From assembly GCA_028685275.1 (NCBI GenBank), contig JAQUEG010000040.1, positions 1 through 6,804 of the forward strand: 6,804 nucleotides of DNA. Reading direction: 5' to 3'. This document shows positions 1 through 4,774 of this stretch, piece after piece. The DNA is from Bacilli bacterium. GTDB lineage: Bacteria; Bacillota_I; Bacilli_A; RF39; UBA660. Within the stretch, counting starts at the first letter, position 1. Each line of letters starts with the position of its first letter. The notes beneath the pieces were generated by a model that saw nothing but the letters and a program-made list of their open reading frames with translations, ran no database searches and was not told the origin of the DNA. Position numbers and translations under genes: made by a program.

Positions 1-39
1 TTTATATTTTCTATATTATTTGTTTTTTTCTGCTAAAGA

Positions 40-76
40 AAAAAAAGTTTAAAGAAAATTTCTTCAAACTTTTTTT
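40..76 (-). terminator. Strong hairpin terminator after the 137-aa membrane protein gene
   Basis: An 11-base arm (40-50, seven A then GTTT) is perfectly complementary to 66-76. The inner bases 52-57 and 59-64 extend the pairing, with a G-U wobble at 51/65 on the minus strand. On the minus strand the hairpin runs into a T-rich tract (46 down to 39), and it starts about 20 bases past the stop codon at 98. The plus strand also ends in seven T, so it could stop transcription from the left as well. The rest of 1-97 shows no gene. Confidence 0.85.
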
Positions 77-97
77 AACCTTTTACATCTTTATTTA

Positions 98-511
98 TTA
101 TAGTTTTGATTCGCGGTTTAGGACTAGTGTATAAAGCATTAAACTTAACATCGTAACAACAATATAAGGGGCATTACGGGCAAAAAATATATTACCTAAA
201 TATTTAACACTACTTACTTCAGCAGTGAACATTTCTAATACTGAAGAGTAATCAAACATTCCTTTTGCCATTACTACTAAAATATAAATCAAAGTAATAA
301 TTGAAGCAATATTATAAATTTTATGATAATTAAATTTTTTGTTTTTTTGTAAAAATTCATACAAATATGTTATAGCTAACATACCAATAATTAAATAAAG
401 TGACATGCCATAAGATGGGGTTATATCCATCAGATCATTAAAATAAAATGCTAATAAACCAACTACTAATACAAATAAAATATTACGAGCATTATATAAA
501 TTTCTTTCCAT
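98..511 (-). CDS. Unrecognised four-pass membrane protein, 137 aa
   Basis: I do not recognise the family. The protein begins MERNLYNARN and shows four hydrophobic segments at about residues 10-27, 36-54, 66-84 and 113-132, with short basic or polar loops such as QKNKKFNYHK between segments 2 and 3. That pattern is an integral membrane protein with no evident catalytic motif. The start at 511 is preferred over an in-frame ATG 33 bases upstream because a strong GGAGGGG Shine-Dalgarno lies 7 bases before it and the upstream ATG has none. This start codon shares one base with the stop of the preceding 220-aa gene (TAATG), and the Shine-Dalgarno lies inside that gene's last codons. The two are therefore almost certainly co-transcribed and translationally coupled, which suggests that their products act together. 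A terminator follows at once. Proximity to gerM, gerE and spoIIIAH makes a sporulation role possible, but this is only inference. Confidence 0.85.
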   Translation of the reverse strand: MERNLYNARNILFVLVVGLLAFYFNDLMDITPSYGMSLYLIIGMLAITYLYEFLQKNKKFNYHKIYNIASIITLIYILVVMAKGMFDYSSVLEMFTAEVSSVKYLGNIFFARNAPYIVVTMLSLMLYTLVLNRESKL

Positions 512-1173
512 TAAATATCCCCTCCCATATAACGATATAACCATTTAGCTAAATATTTAAATAATATAGCTTGATTGCGGGCATGAAATGTAACTGTTTT
601 AAATTCAATATTAGTTTTACGATCATAACCAAAAATAAAATAATTATCAGTATTATAGTTAAAATCATCATGTAACGTTAACTTAATACTTTTACTTCCT
701 ATTAAACAAAAATATTGATAAGAAGTTATTAAATCAACTAAATCTTTTGTGTCCTTATCTTTAATAGCAATTATTTCAAATGATTCAATTATTTTAGAAA
801 GAGCAACTTGATTATTAATTTCAACCAACATATCATATTTATCACGATTAGAAATCTTTTTTGATCCCGTATACGTTAAAAATGATACATCATTTAAATT
901 GTTTAATCCACTTTTAACAACATTATAAATGAATTCAGCATCTTCTTTATTAAGCCTTCCATTATACGTAGCAATTTCAATTTGATCAAAAATATCTTGC
1001 GCTTCTAACATTATTGTCTTTACTTCTTCAACATCCTTATTTTGTTTAAAATTAACTGTTTCCGTTTGCCGCATTTGAATACAATGTCCTATCTGATAAA
1101 TAATACCTAACCCGCTTAAAGTAAATACCAAATAAATTAAGATCTTATTAATAACTGATTGTTTTTTTAACAT
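511..1173 (-). CDS. Unrecognised single-pass membrane-anchored protein, 220 aa
   Basis: I do not recognise the family. The protein starts with a short basic stretch (MLKKQSVINK) and one hydrophobic segment at about residues 11-30, which reads as a signal anchor with the remaining 190 residues outside the membrane. Residues about 45-95 and 110-150 are rich in charged residues, Leu and Ile and look helical. The last 60 residues are richer in Phe, Tyr and Thr and look like a mixed alpha/beta fold. No catalytic motif stands out. The start is supported by AGGAGGG 6 bases upstream. It is the first gene of a two-gene unit, ending in a TAATG overlap with the 137-aa four-pass protein. A plausible TATAAT lies 25 bases before the start. 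An assembly of one polytopic and one bitopic protein is the natural guess. Nearby sporulation genes are on the same strand but are separated by a tRNA gene and terminator. Confidence 0.85.
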   Translation of the reverse strand: MLKKQSVINKILIYLVFTLSGLGIIYQIGHCIQMRQTETVNFKQNKDVEEVKTIMLEAQDIFDQIEIATYNGRLNKEDAEFIYNVVKSGLNNLNDVSFLTYTGSKKISNRDKYDMLVEINNQVALSKIIESFEIIAIKDKDTKDLVDLITSYQYFCLIGSKSIKLTLHDDFNYNTDNYFIFGYDRKTNIEFKTVTFHARNQAILFKYLAKWLYRYMGGDI

Positions 1174-1197
1174 TTATTTCCCTCCTATATTATCTTA

Positions 1198-1226
1198 ATT
1201 ATAATACAATTTAAATTAAATATCTA
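1198..1226 (-). promoter_or_regulatory. Possible promoter of the 220/137-aa two-gene unit
   Basis: On the minus strand a perfect TATAAT (1198-1203) lies 17 bases from a poor -35, TAGATA (1221-1226, four of six to TTGACA). The Shine-Dalgarno and ATG of the 220-aa gene follow directly. The -10 is good; the -35 is weak, so another sigma factor or a different start point is possible. Confidence 0.4.
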
Positions 1227-1256
1227 CCCTTAATGTTAAAATTGTCATTTTTTTAC

Positions 1257-1285
1257 AATAAAAAAAGTTTGCTCTTGCAAACTTT
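1257..1285 (-). terminator. Terminator of the tRNA-Arg gene
   Basis: A perfect 9-base stem (AAAGTTTGC, loop AAGA, GCAAACTTT on the minus strand; arms 1277-1285 and 1264-1272) is followed by a run of T. It begins 12 bases past the CCA end of the tRNA, so the tRNA is transcribed on its own. Confidence 0.9.
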
Positions 1286-1297
1286 AATTTTTCTTTT

Positions 1298-1374
<77 letters not shown>

Positions 1375-1380
1375 ATTTCC

Positions 1381-1400
1381 ATATGTCAACTTTGACATAT
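1381..1400. repeat. Perfect 9-base inverted repeat at the tRNA transcription start
   Basis: ATATGTCAA and TTGACATAT are exact complements separated by CT. The palindrome lies between the TATAAT box (1403-1408) and the 5' end of the tRNA (1374), so it overlaps the predicted start of transcription (about 1396) and most of the 5' leader. It could be an operator, or it could fold as a hairpin in the pre-tRNA leader. It has no T-run and is not a terminator for gerM. Confidence 0.7.
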
Positions 1401-1402
1401 AG

Positions 1403-1431
1403 ATTATACAATAAAAAAAAAGATTATTCAA
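1403..1431 (-). promoter_or_regulatory. Sigma-A promoter of the tRNA-Arg gene
   Basis: On the minus strand TTGAAT (1426-1431) and a perfect TATAAT (1403-1408) are spaced by exactly 17 bases. Transcription would start near 1396, giving a leader of about 22 bases before the tRNA. The -35 box overlaps the stop codon region of gerM (stop 1424-1426). Confidence 0.8.
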
Positions 1432-2389
1432 GAGCATGAATAACACTTTTTTCAATTTCTTCATTATTTACCAGAAATATTACTTCATTCACATCATAAT
1501 TATCTCCAATCGATAGGGCAATTGAATAAATTACCTCTTCCAATATTTTTTTGTTAGTTATATCATCAAAAATATAACTATTAAAATCTAATTCCATTAT
1601 ATTACTATTTAATTTATAATTTAGTAATTCAACATTATTATTTAAGAAACTCATTAAATTGGTTTCATATATAGGACCACTAGTTAGTTCATCAATAATA
1701 ATTTTAATTTTATCCCGATTATCATTTACATATTTAGTAACTGGTACATAATAATAATTTTCATTATGTTTATTAATAAAATAAACTGTAACATCATTAA
1801 TATTATGAATATTTTTTAAATTATAAACCTTATTAATACCAAAATCACGTTTTAAAACTGGTGGTAATTTTTTATTACTTTGTGGTAATATTGTTAATAA
1901 TTCATTTTCAACATATATTATAACCCCTTTAATACCATCTAGACTAGTCAAACTAAAAGTTATAGCCTCAATTATTTTCTCTTCTAACTCCTTTTTTACA
2001 TCTAATAAAGCTTTGGAAAAGTTAACCTTTACAATTCCTTCATTTGTAATATCAATGCCAACTATTTTGGTATCACTAGGAATTATTGCCCGAAAACCAC
2101 TAGGAACACTACTTTCTTTTTTACCATCTATAATAAGCATTTCTAATATTTCTCGCACTTTTCCTTCTGTGGTTTTAGCAGTTAACAATACATTAGCACG
2201 AGCAATATAATTATTAGCATCAATTAAATATATTTGATCTGGATAAGCATTATTAACATATTCTATTGCTAAATTTTTATTTAAATCTAAAATATATTTA
2301 TCACCCTTAGGAAAAATACTAAATAAAAATAAAAGAATTAAAATAATACTTGCTAAAGCAATTTTTCCAATGGTTACTCTTTTAATCAT
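1424..2389 (-). CDS. gerM: GerM-like sporulation protein with two GerMN domains, 321 aa
   Basis: GerM acts in sporulating cells on the mother-cell side of the engulfing membrane, where it helps to assemble the SpoIIIA-SpoIIQ channel complex and supports spore cortex formation. This protein has an N-terminal hydrophobic anchor (about residues 8-27). Two GerMN units follow, at about 50-165 (IYLIDANN... and later VKVNFSKALLD) and 198-312 (VTVYFINKHNENYYYVPV, DELTSGP, MELDFNSYIFDD). The second shows the typical order of a YVPV strand, a helix, a GP turn with a following LMSFL, and a short acidic strand. Length is near the roughly 366 aa of Bacillus GerM. Unlike that lipoprotein, the signal region has no cysteine and so no lipobox; it would be held by the membrane segment. 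GGGAGG lies 6 bases before the ATG. It follows gerE but is separated by a terminator, so it is probably a single-gene unit under a sigma-E-like promoter. Confidence 0.88.
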   Translation of the reverse strand: MIKRVTIGKIALASIILILLFLFSIFPKGDKYILDLNKNLAIEYVNNAYPDQIYLIDANNYIARANVLLTAKTTEGKVREILEMLIIDGKKESSVPSGFRAIIPSDTKIVGIDITNEGIVKVNFSKALLDVKKELEEKIIEAITFSLTSLDGIKGVIIYVENELLTILPQSNKKLPPVLKRDFGINKVYNLKNIHNINDVTVYFINKHNENYYYVPVTKYVNDNRDKIKIIIDELTSGPIYETNLMSFLNNNVELLNYKLNSNIMELDFNSYIFDDITNKKILEEVIYSIALSIGDNYDVNEVIFLVNNEEIEKSVIHALE

Positions 2390-2409
2390 GACATACCTCC
2401 CTCAATAAA

Positions 2410-2438
2410 ATAATATGATAATAGTACTTAAATAATGA
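2410..2438 (-). promoter_or_regulatory. Possible sigma-E-type promoter of gerM
   Basis: On the minus strand TCATTAT (2432-2438) and CATATTAT (2410-2417) are 14 bases apart. They match the sigma-E pattern KMATATT-N14-CATACANT at five of seven and six of eight positions. The place fits: it follows the gerE terminator and lies 20 bases before the gerM ATG. Bacillus gerM is a sigma-E gene. In DNA this AT-rich such a match can arise by chance. Confidence 0.4.
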
Positions 2439-2462
2439 AAAAAGTTGTTAAAATAACAACTT
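2438..2462 (-). terminator. Terminator of gerE
   Basis: AAGTTGTT (2455-2462 read on the minus strand) pairs perfectly with AACAACTT (2442-2449) across a five-base loop and runs into six T (2443-2438). It lies 26 bases past the gerE stop and cuts gerE off from gerM. Confidence 0.85.
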
Positions 2463-2487
2463 ATATGTCTTTTTTAACTAACTTTTT

Positions 2488-2694
2488 TTATATCGAAATC
2501 TCACCAAGTTTAATCAATTCAACAACCGCTTGTGCTCGTCCTTTTACCCCTAACTTTTGCATTGCATTGGAAATATGATTACGAATAGTTTTTTCACTAA
2601 TACCTAATGAATTCGCTATTTCTTTTGTCGATTTATTCAATATTAACAATTCGAAAATTTCTCGTTCCCTTTTTGTTAGAATTCCCTTACTCAT
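2488..2694 (-). CDS. gerE: GerE, late mother-cell transcription regulator, 68 aa
   Basis: GerE is a small LuxR-type DNA-binding protein that works with sigma-K RNA polymerase in the mother cell to switch coat and germination genes late in sporulation. The whole protein is one helix-turn-helix domain. It begins LTKREREIFELL, continues with the KSTKEIANSLGISEKTIRNH recognition region (about residues 21-40), and ends in ISNAMQKLGVKGRAQAVVEL (41-60). From memory this aligns end to end with Bacillus subtilis GerE (74 aa), including the NAMQKLGVKGR and AVVEL blocks. The start at 2694 has GTGAGG 6 bases upstream. An in-frame ATG at 2739 would add 15 residues, but it has no Shine-Dalgarno and lies at or upstream of the predicted transcription start of the sigma-K-type promoter. 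The gene stands alone between the spoIIIAH terminator and its own terminator. Confidence 0.95.
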   Translation of the reverse strand: MSKGILTKREREIFELLILNKSTKEIANSLGISEKTIRNHISNAMQKLGVKGRAQAVVELIKLGEISI

Positions 2695-2741
2695 CTTGAT
2701 CCTCACTTTCTTTAGTAGAGGTGGTATATATTTACTCATAA

Positions 2742-2768
2742 TATTGTATGTGGGAACTCTATTTTAGT
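2742..2768 (-). promoter_or_regulatory. Sigma-K-type promoter of gerE
   Basis: On the minus strand CATACAATA (2742-2750) fits the sigma-K -10 pattern CATANNNTA exactly. An AC (2767-2768) lies 16 bases upstream, as in the sigma-K -35. Transcription would start near 2735, 40 bases before the gerE ATG at 2694. Bacillus gerE is also read by sigma-K, so sequence and gene identity support each other. Confidence 0.75.
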
Positions 2769-2785
2769 GAATTATTTTTGTATAG

Positions 2786-2810
2786 AAAAACCTTAGTAAA
2801 CAACTAAGAT
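2786..2810 (-). terminator. Terminator of spoIIIAH, with the stop codon in its stem
   Basis: On the minus strand ATCTTAGT (2810-2803) pairs with ACTAAGGT (2797-2790), with one G-U pair and a five-base loop, followed by a T run. The TAG stop codon of spoIIIAH (2804-2806) is part of the left arm. The hairpin lies upstream of the gerE -35 element (2767-2768). Confidence 0.7.
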
Positions 2811-3295
2811 TGAAACTTCACCGATGTGTATATTTTTTCATCAAATTCTTCTTGAATAGAGCGCATAATATCATTAGCTAGTTTTGTATCATGCTTATCA
2901 CTAGCAATAACAACTCGTACTTGATCATTATCAATTTTAACAAATGAATTTAAATCATATTCCTTCTTTATTTTAGCTTCTATCATTTCTTCTTTACCCT
3001 TTAAAACATCAAGCAATTTTAATTGTTCATAAGCATTATTTTTTTCTTCAATACTAGCTTCAATATTAGTTAAAATCATTTTTAATTCATTTATCATACT
3101 CATTCGTTGATCTTCACTTTCAATTCGTAAAGCAGTTAATAGTTCGCTTTCTTCAATCGTTACTGTTGAATCAGAATCATCTAAATTACCATTATCAGTA
3201 AATAATAATTCCGATGGCATCGTAATATAATAAACACTTAATACAAGAATTAAACTAAACAATGTTAAAAACCACAAACTTTGCTTATTAATCAT
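2804..3295 (-). CDS. spoIIIAH: Stage III sporulation protein AH-like, 163 aa
   Basis: SpoIIIAH sits in the mother-cell membrane and meets SpoIIQ from the forespore across the intermembrane space, forming the ring channel needed for late forespore gene expression. The N-terminus (INKQSLWFLTLFSLILVLSV, then YYI) is the family signature: a short basic start and one transmembrane helix at about 8-25. An acidic Ser/Thr linker (30-50) follows, then a long helical region with coiled-coil character (about 50-105). The C-terminal YscJ-like domain lies at about 106-163, with VRVVIASDKHDTKLANDIM and a final SVKF strand. It is shorter than Bacillus SpoIIIAH (218 aa), mainly in the linker. AGGAGGG lies before the ATG. 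The other spoIIIA genes, which normally precede it, are not here; efp and a decayed mini-gene are. Confidence 0.9.
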   Translation of the reverse strand: MINKQSLWFLTLFSLILVLSVYYITMPSELLFTDNGNLDDSDSTVTIEESELLTALRIESEDQRMSMINELKMILTNIEASIEEKNNAYEQLKLLDVLKGKEEMIEAKIKKEYDLNSFVKIDNDQVRVVIASDKHDTKLANDIMRSIQEEFDEKIYTSVKFQS

Positions 3296-3321
3296 AATTA
3301 TCCCTCCTATATCTTTAATAA

Positions 3322-3352
3322 ATTATATTAAATAAGGACAATATTATGACAA
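3322..3352 (-). promoter_or_regulatory. Weak candidate promoter of spoIIIAH
   Basis: On the minus strand TTGTCA (3347-3352) and TATAAT (3322-3327) are 19 bases apart, longer than the usual 17. A TAATATT that fits the sigma-E -35 pattern perfectly overlaps this region, but no acceptable sigma-E -10 follows. Some promoter is expected here because a terminator-like hairpin precedes the gene; the sequence does not decide which sigma factor uses it. Confidence 0.3.
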
Positions 3353-3353
3353 T

Positions 3354-3378
3354 AAAAAAAAACCTAAATTGGTCTTTT
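3354..3378 (-). terminator. Weak terminator behind the efp region
   Basis: On the minus strand AAGACC and GGTTTT flank a short loop and run into nine T (3362-3354). Only ACC/GGT plus a few A-T pairs with a bulged G form the stem, so it is poor, but the long T-run directly after the decayed mini-gene and before spoIIIAH is what a terminator would look like here. Confidence 0.4.
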
Positions 3379-3512
3379 ATTTATATTCTTTAACTAAAAG
3401 TTTTTCTTCCTTTGGATTTTTATAGTGATAACTTAATAATTTATTTAATTGTTGTTTAACTATTAATTTATCACGATGTTACTCAAAATAATTTTTTACC
3501 TTATTTTTTCAT
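3377..3512 (-). pseudogene. Decayed mini-gene between efp and spoIIIAH
   Basis: From 3478 to 3377 there are 33 codons with a normal, charged protein composition (HRDKLIVKQQLNKLLSYHYK, then NPKEEKLL and VKEYK) and a TAA stop, but no start codon. Reading on upstream in the same frame, a TAA (3479-3481) interrupts after KNKVKNYFE. The nearest ATG (3510-3512) is one base out of frame at a run of six A. Removing one A and reading the TAA as CAA (Gln) would restore a 44-codon reading frame beginning MKNKVKNYFE. Two lesions in so short a frame suggest a dead gene, or a remnant of a longer one. I do not recognise the family. A chance open stretch in AT-rich DNA is the alternative. It lies where Bacillus carries yqhV and spoIIIAA-AG, but the residues resemble none of those that I know. 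Confidence 0.45.
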
Positions 3513-3518
3513 AAAATC

Positions 3519-3527
3519 ATTATAACA
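3519..3527 (-). promoter_or_regulatory. Extended -10 element before the decayed mini-gene
   Basis: TGTTATAAT on the minus strand is a perfect extended -10 box, placed 6 bases before the ATG at 3512. No -35 at 16-18 bases is recognisable. It may be a leftover promoter of the mini-gene, or may feed spoIIIAH if transcription passes the weak terminator. Confidence 0.3.
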
Positions 3528-3560
3528 TATAAATCCCTTTATTATTTGTGAAATTACCAT

Positions 3561-4118
3561 TTATTTCCGTGATACATATTTTCCATCTTTAGTAGATATA
3601 ATTATGGTTTCCCCTTCTTCTATAAATAAAGGAACTTTAACAACCATACTGGTTTCTAAAATTGCTTCCTTTAAAGCATTGGTGGCGGTATTACCACGAA
3701 CCGCTGGTTCTGTTTTAGTTACTAATAATTCTACTTTTTCTGGTAAATTAATTCCTAATATTTCTTCCTCAAAATATATTAATTCAACATCCAAATTTTC
3801 TTTTAAATATTTAATATCTTCCCCTATTTGTTTAATATCTAAAGGAATTTGATCATAGGTTTCCATGTCCATAAAATAAAATGTTTCCCCTTCATTATAT
3901 AGATATTGAACAGTTTTCTTTTCAATCATTGCTCTTTCCACTTTAATACCGGAATTAAAAGTATGTTCAATAGTACTACCAGTTCTTAGATTTTTTAACT
4001 TAGAGCGTACAAAAGCACTTCCTTTTCCTGGTTTAACATGTAAAAATTCCAAAACTTGATAGATATTACCATCAAACATAATTGTAACCCCTGTCTTAAA
4101 ATCATTTACATTTATCAT
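3561..4118 (-). CDS. efp: Elongation factor P, 185 aa
   Basis: EF-P binds between the P and E sites of the stalled ribosome and helps peptide-bond formation at runs of proline. All three beta-barrel domains are present: the KOW-like N domain (about 1-63), the OB domain (about 66-126, starting ERAMIEKKTVQYLYNEGETF) and the C-terminal OB domain (about 129-185, with EPAVRGNTA and the final TKDGKYVSRK). The tip loop HVKPGKGSAFVR carries Lys32, the residue that Bacillus modifies with 5-aminopentanol, so modification here is likely but the modifying genes are not in view. Length equals the Bacillus protein. AGGAGG lies 9 bases before the ATG. It begins 37 bases after rpmG with no terminator between, so rpmG and efp are probably one transcript from the promoter at 4346-4374. 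Confidence 0.97.
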   Translation of the reverse strand: MINVNDFKTGVTIMFDGNIYQVLEFLHVKPGKGSAFVRSKLKNLRTGSTIEHTFNSGIKVERAMIEKKTVQYLYNEGETFYFMDMETYDQIPLDIKQIGEDIKYLKENLDVELIYFEEEILGINLPEKVELLVTKTEPAVRGNTATNALKEAILETSMVVKVPLFIEEGETIIISTKDGKYVSRK

Positions 4119-4155
4119 TTAACTTCCTCCTAGCAATAAAAAATAAGCACCATGC

Positions 4156-4320
4156 CTATTTCTTTTCCTTATGAACGGTTGATTTTTGGCAACGCGAACA
4201 ATATTTTTTAATTTCTAATCGTTCTGTTGTATTTTTTTTATTTTTACTAGTTCGATAATTTTCTTCCTTACAGTCAGTACATACTAAAGTAACTAGTTCT
4301 CTATTTCCTGGTTTCGCCAT
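4156..4320 (-). CDS. rpmG: Ribosomal protein L33, zinc-binding type, 54 aa
   Basis: L33 is a small protein of the large ribosomal subunit near the E site. The protein opens [17 protein letters not shown] and has the [11 protein letters not shown] and [10 protein letters not shown] blocks typical of the family. Cys14, Cys17, Cys41 and Cys44 form a complete zinc ribbon, so this is the C+ form used under zinc-replete conditions. Length (54 aa) is slightly above the usual 49-50. The start at 4320 is chosen over an in-frame ATG at 4374 because AGGAGG lies 6 bases upstream and the predicted transcription start falls between the two. It ends in TAG. efp follows 37 bases later and the membrane microprotein gene lies 66 bases upstream. 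Confidence 0.96.
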   Translation of the reverse strand: MAKPGNRELVTLVCTDCKEENYRTSKNKKNTTERLEIKKYCSRCQKSTVHKEKK

Positions 4321-4345
4321 TTTGTCCTCCTTCTTATACCTAATA

Positions 4346-4374
4346 ATTATAACAAATAAATTAGGTAAACGCAA
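4346..4374 (-). promoter_or_regulatory. Sigma-A promoter of rpmG-efp
   Basis: On the minus strand TTGCGT (4369-4374) and a perfect TATAAT (4346-4351) are spaced by 17 bases, and a TG one base before the -10 makes it an extended -10. Transcription would start near 4339, just before the rpmG Shine-Dalgarno. This gives rpmG and efp their own start in addition to any read-through from the promoter at 4580-4608. Confidence 0.75.
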
Positions 4375-4386
4375 AAAAAATTAGTT

Positions 4387-4557
4387 TTATTTATTAATTA
4401 TATGTGGTCTAGTTGTTAATTTTTCATATGCTGCATACCCTTTTTCTTTCATTACCTCAATTCCTTTATTTAGTTTAGGAACAGGTATTAATGATGTAAG
4501 GGCGAAAATAATTGCTAATAATAAAATACTAACAATTGGTCCTTCTTCTTTTTTCAT
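4387..4557 (-). CDS. Single-pass membrane microprotein, 56 aa
   Basis: This is a short gene with no family that I recognise. The protein begins MKKEEGPIVS and has one strongly hydrophobic segment at about residues 8-26 (IVSILLLAIIFALTSLIPV). A basic, soluble tail of about 28 residues follows, including KGIEVMKEKGYAAYEKL. Acidic and basic residues before the helix and the basic tail fit a small protein anchored in the inner membrane. Reality is supported by AAGGTGAT 6 bases before the ATG and by a near-consensus sigma-A promoter giving a leader of only about 16 bases. SecE was considered because rpmG-secE pairs are common, but SecE follows rpmG in the usual order and has a conserved tryptophan-proline block that is missing here. 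It could be the first gene of the rpmG-efp transcript, since no terminator separates them. Confidence 0.8.
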   Translation of the reverse strand: MKKEEGPIVSILLLAIIFALTSLIPVPKLNKGIEVMKEKGYAAYEKLTTRPHIINK

Positions 4558-4579
4558 CAATATCACCTTCTGAACAGGT

Positions 4580-4608
4580 ATTATACCCTTTTTTTCAATA
4601 TTTGTAAA
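4580..4608 (-). promoter_or_regulatory. Sigma-A promoter of the 56-aa microprotein gene
   Basis: On the minus strand TTTACA (4603-4608) and TATAAT (4580-4585) are spaced by exactly 17 bases. Transcription would begin near 4573, leaving a leader of about 16 bases. The -10 lies inside a small palindrome, GGTATTATACC (4577-4587). The spacer closely resembles that of the divergent promoter at 4713-4739. Confidence 0.8.
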
Positions 4609-4712
4609 TATTTATATTTTTTAACTTTAATTCAAGTTTTAATTGTAAAATTTTTAATCTTTTAACACCCTTTTATTACATTACATAAATATAAATTATC
4701 ATAGCCTTTTTC

Positions 4713-4739
4713 TTGACAATTAATGGAAAAAGGTATAAT
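4713..4739 (+). promoter_or_regulatory. Sigma-A promoter of the VanY-like gene
   Basis: A perfect TTGACA (4713-4718) and a perfect TATAAT (4734-4739) are separated by only 15 bases, two fewer than optimal, which may lower or regulate its strength. Transcription would start near 4746. An AAAGGGAG Shine-Dalgarno follows, 11 bases before the ATG at 4775, a little longer than usual. The rest of the 4558-4774 gap is AT-rich and shows no gene. Confidence 0.75.
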
Positions 4740-4774
4740 ATATAAAACAAAAAAGAAAGGGAGATGTTTTAAGA

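Noticed and set aside
2013..2210. A 65-codon plus-strand open frame inside gerM
   Set aside because: It lies opposite a convincing GerMN-coding region, with no Shine-Dalgarno or promoter of its own.
3322..3352. A sigma-E promoter for spoIIIAH based on a perfect TAATATT -35 element
   Set aside because: No sequence resembling CATACANT occurs 13-15 bases downstream, so only a weak sigma-A reading was kept, at low confidence.
3604..3852. An 82-codon plus-strand open frame inside efp
   Set aside because: It lies opposite EF-P, whose sequence is unmistakable; it is a composition shadow.
4387..4557. The 56-aa protein as SecE
   Set aside because: SecE normally lies after rpmG, before nusG, and carries a conserved tryptophan-proline amphipathic block before its helix; here the helix is N-terminal and that block is absent.
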